This document shows positions 42,325-50,434 of a DNA stretch of 64,000 bases, in pieces. Source of the stretch: Haloarcula pellucida (GTDB lineage: Archaea; Halobacteriota; Halobacteria; Halobacteriales; Haloarculaceae); the NCBI RefSeq assembly GCF_014647235.1, contig NZ_BMOU01000007.1, positions 3,987 to 67,986 of the forward strand. Reading direction: 5' to 3'. Position 1 is the first letter of the stretch. Each line of letters opens with the position of its first letter. Position numbers and translations under genes: made by a program. A model generated the notes under the pieces. That model searched no databases. It had not been told where the DNA came from and saw nothing but the letters and a program-made list of their open reading frames with translations.

Positions 42325-44004
42325 TTACATCATGCCGCCCATACCGCCACCCATGCCGCCCATGCCGCCGGGGGCGCCACCGGGGCCGCCGGGGCCGCCT
42401 TCGTCACCGTCGCCGGACGTCGAGAGGTCGCCGGCGGCGATGATGTCGTCGATCTTGAGCACGAGGTTCGCGGCCTCTGCAGCCGAGGAGACGGCCTGGG
42501 TCTTCGCGTGGGACGGCTCGACGACGCCGGTGTCGAGCGTGTTCTCGACGTCGCCGGTGAAGACGTTCAGGCCGGCGCTGACGTCGCCGTCCTCGTGGGC
42601 GGCGCGCAGGTCGACCAGCGTGTCGATGGAGTCGAGGCCGGCGTTCTCCGCGAGCGTACGCGGGATGATTTCGAGTGCGTCGGCGAAGGCCTCGACGGCG
42701 AGCTGTTCGCGACCCTCGACGGAGTCGGCGAAGTCGCGCAGCCGAGCGGCGACCTCGATTTCGGGAGCTCCGCCGCCGCCCAGCACCGCGCCGTTGGCGA
42801 CGGTGGCGGCGACGACGTCTAACGCGTCAGTGACGCCGCGTTCCAGTTCGTCGACGACGTGGTCGGTCGAGCCACGCAGGAGGAGCGTGACGCCGTGGGC
42901 GTTCTCGCCGCCCTCGACGTAGAACAGCCCCTCGTTCTCGTCACGGGAGACGGTGCCGTGGCCGAGGTCGTCCTCGCTGGCCGAGTCGAGGTCCGAGACG
43001 ATGCTCGCGCCGAGGACCTCCTTCAGGAACTCGATGTCGGACTTCTTCGCGCGCTTGACGGCGAGGATGCCCTTCTCGGCGAGGTAGTGCTGGGCCATGT
43101 CGTCGATGTTCTTCTGGCAGAACAGGACGTTGGCACCGGTGGCCTCGACCTTGTCGACGAGGTCCTTGAGCTGCTGTTCCTCCTTATCGAGGAAGTTCTG
43201 GAGCTGGCTCGGGTCGTCGACCGAAAGCTGGGCGTCGACTTCCGTCTCGTCCAGTTCGATGGCGGTGTCCATCAGGAGCACCTTCGCGTCGTCGACCGAG
43301 GTGGGCATCTCCTCGTGGACCGGGTCCTTGTCCACGACGGCGCCTTCGAGCAGTTCGGAGTCGCCGGCGGAGCTGCCGGTCTGGGTCTCGATGTTGAGGT
43401 ACTCGAGGTCGGCGACGACGGAGCCGTCGTCGGCTTCGACGGTGACCGCGTTGACGGCATCGACGATGATCTGGGCGAGCAGTTCCTTGTTGAGTTCCGC
43501 GCCCTTGCCGGTCATCGACGTCTCGGCGACCTTCTTTAAGAGTTCCTCGTCGTCGGGGTCGACGTCGGTCGCGATGTCGTTGATCTCGGCTTTGGCTTCC
43601 TTTGCGGCCATGTCGAAGCCCTTGATGATGGCCGTCGGGTGGATATCCTGTTCGAGGAGGTCCTCGGCGTTCTTCAGGAGTTCCCCGGCGATGGCGACGG
43701 CGGAGGTGGTGCCGTCACCGGCCTCGTCCTCCTGGGTCTCGGCGACCTCGACGATCATCGAGGCCGTCGGGTTGTCGATGTCCATCTCCGTGAGGATGGT
43801 GACGCCGTCGTTCGTGACGGTGACGTCACCCATCGAGGAGACGAGCATCTTGTCCATCCCCTTCGGTCCGAGTGTCGAGCGTACGGACTCGGCGACCGCG
43901 CGAGCGGCCGAGATGTTGTGCTCCTGTGCGGACTTATCCTTCATCCGCTGGGCGTCTTCACCGAGAATGATCATCGGCTGGCCCTGCATTTGGCGCTGGC
44001 TCAT
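42325..44004 (-). CDS. ths: Thermosome subunit (group II chaperonin)
   Basis: 559 residues, archaeal CCT/TF55-type chaperonin that folds proteins in an ATP-driven ring. Signature regions: RSTLGPKGMDKMLVSSMGDV, VTNDGVTILTEMDIDNPTAS, GDGTTSAVAIAGELL, and VLGGGGAPEIEVAARLRDFA; the C-terminal Gly/Met-rich tail (GGMGGGMGGMM) is diagnostic. ATG 44004 (MSQRQMQGQPMIILGEDAQR). Other subunits would be encoded elsewhere. Its TATA box lies at 44031-44038. Confidence 0.97.
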   Translation of the reverse strand: MSQRQMQGQPMIILGEDAQRMKDKSAQEHNISAARAVAESVRSTLGPKGMDKMLVSSMGDVTVTNDGVTILTEMDIDNPTASMIVEVAETQEDEAGDGTTSAVAIAGELLKNAEDLLEQDIHPTAIIKGFDMAAKEAKAEINDIATDVDPDDEELLKKVAETSMTGKGAELNKELLAQIIVDAVNAVTVEADDGSVVADLEYLNIETQTGSSAGDSELLEGAVVDKDPVHEEMPTSVDDAKVLLMDTAIELDETEVDAQLSVDDPSQLQNFLDKEEQQLKDLVDKVEATGANVLFCQKNIDDMAQHYLAEKGILAVKRAKKSDIEFLKEVLGASIVSDLDSASEDDLGHGTVSRDENEGLFYVEGGENAHGVTLLLRGSTDHVVDELERGVTDALDVVAATVANGAVLGGGGAPEIEVAARLRDFADSVEGREQLAVEAFADALEIIPRTLAENAGLDSIDTLVDLRAAHEDGDVSAGLNVFTGDVENTLDTGVVEPSHAKTQAVSSAAEAANLVLKIDDIIAAGDLSTSGDGDEGGPGGPGGAPGGMGGMGGGMGGMM

Positions 44005-44030
44005 AGTCAGCGAAAGATTGCATGTGGTTC

Positions 44031-44038
44031 TATATAAA
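44031..44038 (-). promoter_or_regulatory. TATA box of the thermosome gene
   Basis: Minus-strand TTTATATA, about 30 bases upstream of the ATG at 44004, giving a very short or absent leader. Confidence 0.65.
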
Positions 44039-44178
44039 AGTGCGGGATAGGAGCGAATCACGGGGGTGATATGAATCCACAGACGACCGGTGAAACCGCC
44101 ACACTGCGACCGAAACCGCAGATTATCGTGTTACTGTTTGGCACATCGTCTGCCCACCCGTGCCGCCGGTTTATATAT

Positions 44179-44568
44179 CTACTCGGCAGGCTCTTTCCAG
44201 TGGACGATAGCCGTCCCGACGACGAAGGCGTCGTCGCTGTCCCGATCACGTTCGAACTGGAGCGTGTTCGCCCCGGCGTGGAGTTGGTCGGCGCCGACGG
44301 TGTCCATCCAGTACTGCCACCCGGACCCCGGCGCGATGTCGAACCCCGACAGTGGCTCGTCGTTGAGGCAGATCTCGTGCGTGAACGCGTCGACGTCGTA
44401 CACCTGCATCTCGACGTACGGTTCGGCCGGCACGTCGGTCGGCACCTCGAAGGTGACTGGGTCGGTACTGTCGCCGGAGAACTCGGCCCACGGTACGTCG
44501 AGGGAATCCTCGTCCGGGCCGAGATGCTGCTGGAACGTACACCGTGCGTAGTTCGCGCGTCGCGTCAT
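44179..44568 (-). CDS. Small beta-rich conserved haloarchaeal protein (DUF7383-like)
   Basis: 129 residues from ATG 44568 (MTRRANYARCTFQQHLGPDE). Alternating hydrophobic pattern: PVTFEVPTDVPAEPYVEMQV, HEICLNDEPLSGFDIAPG, ANTLQFERDRDSDDAFVVG, resembling a jelly-roll or carbohydrate-binding beta-sandwich. No signal peptide, so cytoplasmic. The family name is tentative. Upstream of it, also on the minus strand, is nadE. Confidence 0.72.
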   Translation of the reverse strand: MTRRANYARCTFQQHLGPDEDSLDVPWAEFSGDSTDPVTFEVPTDVPAEPYVEMQVYDVDAFTHEICLNDEPLSGFDIAPGSGWQYWMDTVGADQLHAGANTLQFERDRDSDDAFVVGTAIVHWKEPAE

Positions 44569-44641
44569 ACCGGACCGACGGCCGGCACCCAAATAAAGCA
44601 GGGTGCGAGTCGGCACGGCGACGTCCGGAGCGCAGACGTGG

Positions 44642-45475
44642 TCAGTAAAGCGGCTCCGGGCCCGGCGGCATCGCGCGCTTGTGCGCGCTGGACTCGTACA
44701 TCTCGCGGACCCGTTCGACGACGGATTCGGGGACGCCGATGTGGTCGGCGGTGGCGGTCTTCGGGACGCCGCCGTCGACGTGGAGCGCGAGTATCGAGTC
44801 GAGCGTGTCGTAGTCCATCCCCATCTCCGTGGCGTCGGTCTGGCCGCTCCACATCTCGGCGCTCGCCGTCTTCTCGGCGAGGTCGTCGGGGACGCCGACG
44901 TGTTTCGCGAGTTGGCGGACCTGCTGTTTGTACAGCGGCGCGATGGGGTGGCAGTCGACGGCACCGTCGCCGTACTTCGTGTAGTAGCCCACCAGCGCCT
45001 CGCTCCGGTTGCCGGTGCCCAGCACGAGGGCCGTCTCGTGGTTGCCGACGAGGTAGTTCAGCACGGCGCGACAGCGCACACGGAGGTTCCCCACCGCCAA
45101 CTGGTCGCCCTCGGCGTCGGGGTAGGCGTCGAGGAACGCGTCGACCAGCGGGTTGATTTCGACGACGTCGTACTCGATGCCCAGCAACTCGTCGGCGACC
45201 CGTTCGGCGTCGCTCATGTTGTCCGCGCGGTTGACCTCGCTGGGCATGACGAGGCCGTGGACGGCGTCGGGTCCGAGTGCCTCGACCGCGAGGTGGCTGG
45301 TCAGCGTACTGTCGATGCCACCCGAGAGGCCGATTACTGCCCGGTCGACGCCCGCGGCGTCGAGTTGGCCCTCGACGAAGTCGGTGATGTGCTCGCGGTG
45401 CGCCTCGAGTTCGGCCTCCGAGAATGTGAGGTCGAGCGGGTCGTCCGCCCGCACGACGGTGTCGGCTTCGGCCAT
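44642..45475 (-). CDS. nadE: NAD+ synthase (ammonia-dependent)
   Basis: 277 residues. ATP-pyrophosphatase P-loop IGLSGGIDSTLTSHLAVEAL (about residues 48-67), LVMPSEVNRADNMSDAERVA, LRVRCRAVLNYLV, GTGNRSEALVGYYTKYGDGA, and PIAPLYKQQVRQLAKHVGVP. It lacks a glutaminase domain, so it uses ammonia directly. Final step of NAD synthesis. ATG 45475 (MAEADTVVRADDPLDLTFSE). Confidence 0.94.
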   Translation of the reverse strand: MAEADTVVRADDPLDLTFSEAELEAHREHITDFVEGQLDAAGVDRAVIGLSGGIDSTLTSHLAVEALGPDAVHGLVMPSEVNRADNMSDAERVADELLGIEYDVVEINPLVDAFLDAYPDAEGDQLAVGNLRVRCRAVLNYLVGNHETALVLGTGNRSEALVGYYTKYGDGAVDCHPIAPLYKQQVRQLAKHVGVPDDLAEKTASAEMWSGQTDATEMGMDYDTLDSILALHVDGGVPKTATADHIGVPESVVERVREMYESSAHKRAMPPGPEPLY

Positions 45476-45690
45476 ACCTATCGGTAGGCCTAACCGAACA
45501 AATAGCCATCCATCGACGCGGTATTTTCGGACGTGCGTCCAGCGATCGGACCACATCCGGAGACAGTGTCCACCCTGTGGACGTCCCGCCGGAAGCGCTA
45601 CGTTCAAGTGCGACGGTCGTAGAAACTGTTAGTGAACGCGTCGGTGACGAGCGGTTCCGCAGGAATCGCGACACGCCGCGCGAGTGCAGT

Positions 45691-45701
45691 GCGCCGGTGG
45701 T
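45691..45701. repeat. Copy of the first 11 bases of tRNA-Gly
   Basis: GCGCCGGTGGT, identical to the 5' end of the tRNA gene 59 bases downstream, followed by an AT-richer hairpin (GCAAACCC/GGGTTTGC, about 45704-45722). Confidence 0.5.
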
Positions 45702-45749
45702 GAGCAAACCCGTCGGGTTTGCGAGCCACGGAGCGCGAACGAAGTGAGC

Positions 45750-45820
45750 GCGCCGGTGGTCCAGTGGTAGGACAGAGCCTTCCCAAGGCTCTAGCCCGGG
45801 TTCAATTCCCGGTCGGCGCA
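45750..45820 (+). tRNA. tRNA-Gly(CCC)
   Basis: 71 nt. The acceptor stem GCGCCGG pairs with TCGGCGC (last pair G-T), discriminator A. D arm GTCC/GGAC with loop AGTGGTA; anticodon stem GAGCC/GGCTC with loop TTCCCAA (anticodon CCC, reads GGG); variable loop TAGC; T arm CCGGG/CCCGG with loop TTCAATT. CCA is not encoded. No intron. Confidence 0.95.
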
Positions 45821-46043
45821 TTCTGTTACGACGGGCCCGTGAGCGGCGCCGCTGGCGGAGTGCTCCAACGGCAAAGAAGACGCGGTACACGTCCGGAAAC
45901 CGGCGACCGGCGGAGACACACCGGACGGGTGAGCGGCCCGGTGCGCGGTGTCATCCGGTGATGAGCGACACACGCCGTAACGAGAGCGCGTCGGCGTTTC
46001 GGGACCTACACATTCTTGTGTGGGAGGGGCTAACCAGTTAGGT

Positions 46044-48458
46044 ATGCATAGCGGGGTTACCGTCCTCGTCTGCGGGAGCGACGAGGCCGCCGTCGCGGAG
46101 ACGGCACGCGCACTGGCTCGGGTGGGGGACGACTTCGAACTGGTGACGGCCGACGGCGAGGCGACGGCGAGTTCCGTCGGCGCAGTCGACTGTATCGTGA
46201 GCGACGGCGTCGACGTGCCACCGCTGGTGGCGGGGCTACGGGAGACCCGTCCCGACGTCCCGGTCGTCGTCTTCGGGACTGGGTCAGCCGACGCCGTCGA
46301 CGGCGTCCTCGAAGATAGCACGACCGACTACGTCCAGCGAGGGACCGACGGGCAGTACGTCGTCCTCGCCCACCGCATCGAGCAAGCGGTCGCGGCCGCC
46401 GACCGCGGGTCCGGGGCCGTCGGTGCCGGGGAGTTCGACCGCCACGGCGAGGTCATCGAAGCGCTGGACGACGGGGTGTACGCGCTCGACGACGAGGGGC
46501 GATTCGTCTTCGTCAACGGCGGGATGGCGGATCTGACCGGCTACGACGCCGACGAACTGCTCGGCGAGCACACGGGCGTCATCAAGGACCGCGAGACGGT
46601 CGAACTGGCCGAGTCGAAACTCGCCGCGTTGCTCTCCTCGGACGACCCCGACGACGTGGGGACGACGTTCGAACTGGAGCTCCGGCGGGCCAACGGCGAG
46701 ACGCTCCCCTGCGAAGACCACATGACGGTACTGTACGGGCCGGACGGGGAGTTTCGCGGCACCGCGGGCGTCATCCGTGACATCACCGAACGAAAGCGCC
46801 GCGAGGAGATGCTCTCTGCGCTACAGGAGACCTCCCGGGCGCTGATGCAAGCCCCCAGTAGAGAGGCGGTAGCGACCATCGTCGCGGGCGCGGCCGAACG
46901 CGTCCTCGGACTCGATATGGCCGTCGTCCGACTGTACGACGCCGACGAACGAGTGTTGCGACCGACGGCGACAACGGACGCAGTGGTCGAGCGACTCGGC
47001 GAGCGCCCGGTCTACGCACTCGACGAGGGACGACCGGGAGAAGTGTTCGCGTCCGGGGAAGCCACGACACAGAGCGAGGCCCACGAACTCGACGACGCCG
47101 ACCCGGCGGTCCAGTCCGGACTGTACTTCCCGATCGGCGTTCACGGCACGCTGAGTGTCGTGTCGATGAAACCCGACGCCTTCGACGACATCGACCGGCA
47201 GGTCGTCGCACTGCTCGCGACCAACGCCGCGGCGGCGTGCAACCGCGCCAAGCGCGAACAGGAAGTCCGAGAGACCCGAGAGCGCATCGCGACCATCCTC
47301 GACCGCATCAACGGCCTCATCGAGAACACCGTCGAGGTGCTGGTCGAGGCGACCACCCGCGAAGCCATCGAGGTCGGCGTCTGCGAGCAACTGGCCGCGA
47401 CCGACCCCTACACCTTCGCGTGGGTCGGTCGTCCCGACGTCCGCGGGAACGCGCTGCTGCCCAGCGAGTGGGCCGGCGACGCCGCGATAGCGATGGACGA
47501 CCTCTCGATCCCGCTGGGCGACGGCGTGCCCGGCAGCGTCGCCTTCACCGACCACACCACCGAGATACTCGACGACCTCGCGGCCGCCGACAGTGAGTGG
47601 GTCGACCGCGTCCGCGAGGCCGGCGTCGCCTCGGTGATGGCCATCCCGCTGTCGTACACCGATTCGACCTACGGCGTCCTGTACGTCTGTGCCGACGAAC
47701 CCGACGCCTTCGACGACCGCGAGCAGGTCGTCCTCGAAGCGTTGGGCCGGGCCGTCGCAAACGCCATCAACGCCATCGAGAGCGGGAAGATTCTCTCGGC
47801 GGACAAGGTCGTCGAACTGGAGTTCACCGTCGACGACCGCGATCTCCTCCTGAGCAGACTGTCGGCGTCGACGGGCGCGACGTTCACGTCGGCCGGCGCG
47901 GTCACGCAGGACGACGGGGCCATCCGCCTGTACCTCACGGTCGAGGGCGGAGACAGCGAGGCGATTCTCGCCGAACTGACCGAGGACGACACCGTCGTCA
48001 GCGCCACCTGCGTCGCCGAACACGAGGGGAGTTCGCTGTTCGACGTCACCGTCGGCGAGTCGCTGCTGGCGACGCTTGTCGACCACGGCGCGGTGCCGAA
48101 GGCCATCTCCGGCGAGAGCGGCATCGTCCGGTACACAATCGAACTCCCCTACGAGACCGAGGCCCGGGAGGTGTTCTCGCTGGTCGAGGACAACTACGGC
48201 AACACCGACCTCGTCGGCTACCACGAACACGAACGGCCGGTCCAGACCCAACAGGAGTTCCGCGCGTCGCTCGCCGAGCGGTTCACCGACCGGCAGGAGA
48301 CGGCGCTCCGAACCGCGTTCCTCGGCGGGTTCTTCGAGTGGCCCCGCGAGGTGGACGGCGACGAACTCGCCACGGCGATGGACATCTCCCGGCCGACCTA
48401 CCACCAGCACCTCCGGGCGGCCCAGCAGAAGGTGTTCGAGGAGTTGTTCGAGGGCTAG
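46044..48458 (+). CDS. Bat-like multi-sensor transcription regulator (receiver-like, PAS, GAF, GAF, HTH_10)
   Basis: 804 residues. Residues 1-115 resemble a response-regulator fold (TVLVCGSDEAAVAETARALA, VDCIVSDGVDVPPLV). A PAS domain at ~138-255 (ALDDGVYALDDEGRFVFVNG, FRGTAGVIRDITERKRREEM) is followed by two GAF-type domains (about 270-405 and 430-580). Then come a bacterio-opsin-activator sensor-like region and the C-terminal HTH_10 (LGGFFEWPREVDGDELATAM, DISRPTYHQHLRAAQQ). It probably senses small ligands or redox state and controls transcription; target unknown. Confidence 0.88.
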   Translation: MHSGVTVLVCGSDEAAVAETARALARVGDDFELVTADGEATASSVGAVDCIVSDGVDVPPLVAGLRETRPDVPVVVFGTGSADAVDGVLEDSTTDYVQRGTDGQYVVLAHRIEQAVAAADRGSGAVGAGEFDRHGEVIEALDDGVYALDDEGRFVFVNGGMADLTGYDADELLGEHTGVIKDRETVELAESKLAALLSSDDPDDVGTTFELELRRANGETLPCEDHMTVLYGPDGEFRGTAGVIRDITERKRREEMLSALQETSRALMQAPSREAVATIVAGAAERVLGLDMAVVRLYDADERVLRPTATTDAVVERLGERPVYALDEGRPGEVFASGEATTQSEAHELDDADPAVQSGLYFPIGVHGTLSVVSMKPDAFDDIDRQVVALLATNAAAACNRAKREQEVRETRERIATILDRINGLIENTVEVLVEATTREAIEVGVCEQLAATDPYTFAWVGRPDVRGNALLPSEWAGDAAIAMDDLSIPLGDGVPGSVAFTDHTTEILDDLAAADSEWVDRVREAGVASVMAIPLSYTDSTYGVLYVCADEPDAFDDREQVVLEALGRAVANAINAIESGKILSADKVVELEFTVDDRDLLLSRLSASTGATFTSAGAVTQDDGAIRLYLTVEGGDSEAILAELTEDDTVVSATCVAEHEGSSLFDVTVGESLLATLVDHGAVPKAISGESGIVRYTIELPYETEAREVFSLVEDNYGNTDLVGYHEHERPVQTQQEFRASLAERFTDRQETALRTAFLGGFFEWPREVDGDELATAMDISRPTYHQHLRAAQQKVFEELFEG

Positions 48459-48463
48459 CGAGG

Positions 48464-48749
48464 GGCGCGAACGAAGTGAGCGGCCCTCGAAGCGAACGGG
48501 GAGCGAAGTGACCCGTGAGCAGTAGCGTGGCCCCTCGCTTCGCTTGGGCTCTCGAAAGTACCGAGCGGCGCGAACGAAGTGAGCGGCCCTCGAAGCGAAC
48601 GGGGAACGAAGTGACCCGTGAGCAGTAGCGTGACCCCTCGCTTCGCTCGGGCTCTCGAAAGTACCGAGCGGCGCGAACGAAGTGAGCGGCCCTCGAAGCG
48701 AACGGGGAACGAAGTGACCCGTGAGCAGTAGCGTGACCCCTCGCTTCGC
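48464..48749. repeat. Tandem repeat, 103-bp unit, about 2.8 copies
   Basis: Units start at 48464, 48567 and 48670. Units 2 and 3 are identical until 48749, where the third is broken off; unit 1 differs at a few positions. Each contains GCGAACGAAGTGAGCG plus several complementary short segments (CGAAGCGAAC, CCTCGCTTCGC). It fills the gap between the Bat-like gene and the RFC gene. Confidence 0.85.
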
Positions 48750-48883
48750 GCGCCCCTCGCTACTGCTCGCGGCTCGCAGGGCTCGCCGCCGCGCTGTGTC
48801 GAGGGACCGCACTGTGTTCGGCCCCTCGCTATCCTCGCAACCGCGGGATACTTGTCGGGGCCTCGCCTACCCACGGCCGACAG

Positions 48884-49888
48884 ATGGACGCCCCGTTGTG
48901 GACCGAGACCCACGCGCCGGCACTCGAAGAGATCCCCCAGCAGAAGGCCCGCGAGCACCTGCAGGGCGCCGTCGAGGAGCCGATGAACCTGCTGGTCCAC
49001 GGGCCGAAGGGGGCCGGCAAGACGGCCGGCGTCCGTGCCTTCGCCGAGACGGTCCACGACAACCCCGACGCCGACTTCACCGAACTCAACGTCGCCGACG
49101 TCTTCGACATGACGAAAAAGGAGGTGGCCAACGACCCGCGCTTCGCGTCCTTTATCGACAGCAAGCGCCGGCGCGAGTCCTCGAAGGCCGACCTCATCAA
49201 CCACGTTCTGAAAGAATCGGCCAGCTACACGCCGATGTCGGGCACCTACAAGACCATCCTGCTCGACAACGCCGAGGGGATGCGCGAGGACTTCCAGCAG
49301 GCCCTGCGCCGGGTGATGGAGCAGTACTACGAGGCCACGCAGTTCGTCATCGCCACGCGACAGCCCTCGGCGCTGATCCCGCCGATTCGCTCGCGATGTT
49401 TCCCCGTCGTGATGCGGGCGCCGACCCACGAGGAGACGGTGTCGGTGCTTCGAGACGTCGTCACGGCCGAGGACGCCGACCACGACGACGACGGACTGGA
49501 GTACGTCGCCGGGTACGCCGAGGGCGACCTCCGGCAGGCCATCCTCGCCACACAGACCACCTACGAGGAGGCCGGCGAGGTGACGATGGAGACGGCCTAC
49601 GAGGTGCTTGCCGACGTCGAGGCCGACGACGCCGTCGCGGACATGGTCGAGGCCGCCGAGGAGGGGCGCTTCTCGGACGCGCGCTCGACGCTGGACGACC
49701 TGCTCGTCGACGAGGGGTACGGCGCCGACGACGTACTGGAGGAACTGCTCGGCGTCGCCCGGTCGCGGTACTCCGGCCAGCGGCTGGCCGAAGTCCACCG
49801 ACTGGCCGGCGAGACGGACATGGCGCTGACCGACGCGGCCAACGAGCGGATTCACCTCTCGCGGCTGCTGGCGCAGCTACAGACGTAG
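48884..49888 (+). CDS. Replication factor C small subunit (RfcB/RfcC-type)
   Basis: 334-residue AAA+ clamp-loader subunit. Walker A HGPKGAGKTAGV (40-51). Walker B reads TILLDNAEG: Asp128-Asn129 where canonical RFC subunits have DE, suggesting weak hydrolysis. Sensor 1 FVIATRQPS and the arginine finger IRSRCFPV (about 168-175) are present; C-terminal helical collar follows. Haloarchaea have two small-subunit paralogues besides the canonical one; this is one of them. It loads PCNA at replication. Confidence 0.85.
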   Translation: MDAPLWTETHAPALEEIPQQKAREHLQGAVEEPMNLLVHGPKGAGKTAGVRAFAETVHDNPDADFTELNVADVFDMTKKEVANDPRFASFIDSKRRRESSKADLINHVLKESASYTPMSGTYKTILLDNAEGMREDFQQALRRVMEQYYEATQFVIATRQPSALIPPIRSRCFPVVMRAPTHEETVSVLRDVVTAEDADHDDDGLEYVAGYAEGDLRQAILATQTTYEEAGEVTMETAYEVLADVEADDAVADMVEAAEEGRFSDARSTLDDLLVDEGYGADDVLEELLGVARSRYSGQRLAEVHRLAGETDMALTDAANERIHLSRLLAQLQT

Positions 49889-49984
49889 CGTGTGAACTGC
49901 ACACCAGCGACATCCCCGAGAACCGGGAGTTGCGGCTTCGAAATCCTTTTAGGCGCTTCGGCGGGAATCTATGGACAACGAACC

Positions 49985-50293
49985 ATGGATATCGACATCA
50001 TCGAGGAAGAAACGAACCCCATGTTGCACCGAACGGACGTCCGATTCGAGGTCGTCCACGACGAAGCGACGCCGTCCCGTCTCTCTGTGCGCGACTCTCT
50101 GGCGGCGACGCTGAACAAGGACGCCGAGGAAGTCGTCATCCACGAACTCGACACGAAGTTCGGCATGCGCAAGACGGTCGGCTACGCGAAGGTCTACGAC
50201 AGCCCCGAGTACGCCCGTGACGTCGAGCAGGACCACATGCTCGAACGCAACAAGATCGTCGCCGACGGCGAGGAAGAGGCGGAGGAAGCATAG
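49985..50293 (+). CDS. rps24e: 30S ribosomal protein S24e
   Basis: 102 residues. MDIDIIEEETNPMLHRTDVR, then FEVVHDEATPSR, DTKFGMRKTVGYAKVYDSPE and an acidic C-terminal tail match archaeal S24e. rps27ae starts at once after its stop (TAG ATG). First gene of the S24e-S27ae-Kae1/Bud32 operon common in archaea. Confidence 0.96.
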   Translation: MDIDIIEEETNPMLHRTDVRFEVVHDEATPSRLSVRDSLAATLNKDAEEVVIHELDTKFGMRKTVGYAKVYDSPEYARDVEQDHMLERNKIVADGEEEAEEA

Positions 50294-50425
50294 ATGGCCC
50301 GCAACGAGTACTACGAGGACGGCGAACTGGTCAAGGAGAACTGCCCGCGCTGCGGCGACACGGTGCTGGCCGACCACGACGACCGCAAGCACTGCGGCAA
50401 GTGCGGCTACACCGAGTGGAAGTAA
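50294..50425 (+). CDS. rps27ae: 30S ribosomal protein S27ae
   Basis: 43 residues. Starts [20 protein letters not shown], with a C4 zinc ribbon CPRC...[10 protein letters not shown] as in archaeal S27ae. Directly abuts the rps24e stop and ends ten bases before kae1-bud32. Confidence 0.95.
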   Translation: MARNEYYEDGELVKENCPRCGDTVLADHDDRKHCGKCGYTEWK

Positions 50426-50434
50426 GGCCGCTTC

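Noticed and set aside
45821-46043. A second tRNA or att site 3' of tRNA-Gly
   Set aside because: No copy of the tRNA 3' end and no cloverleaf could be found in this gap.
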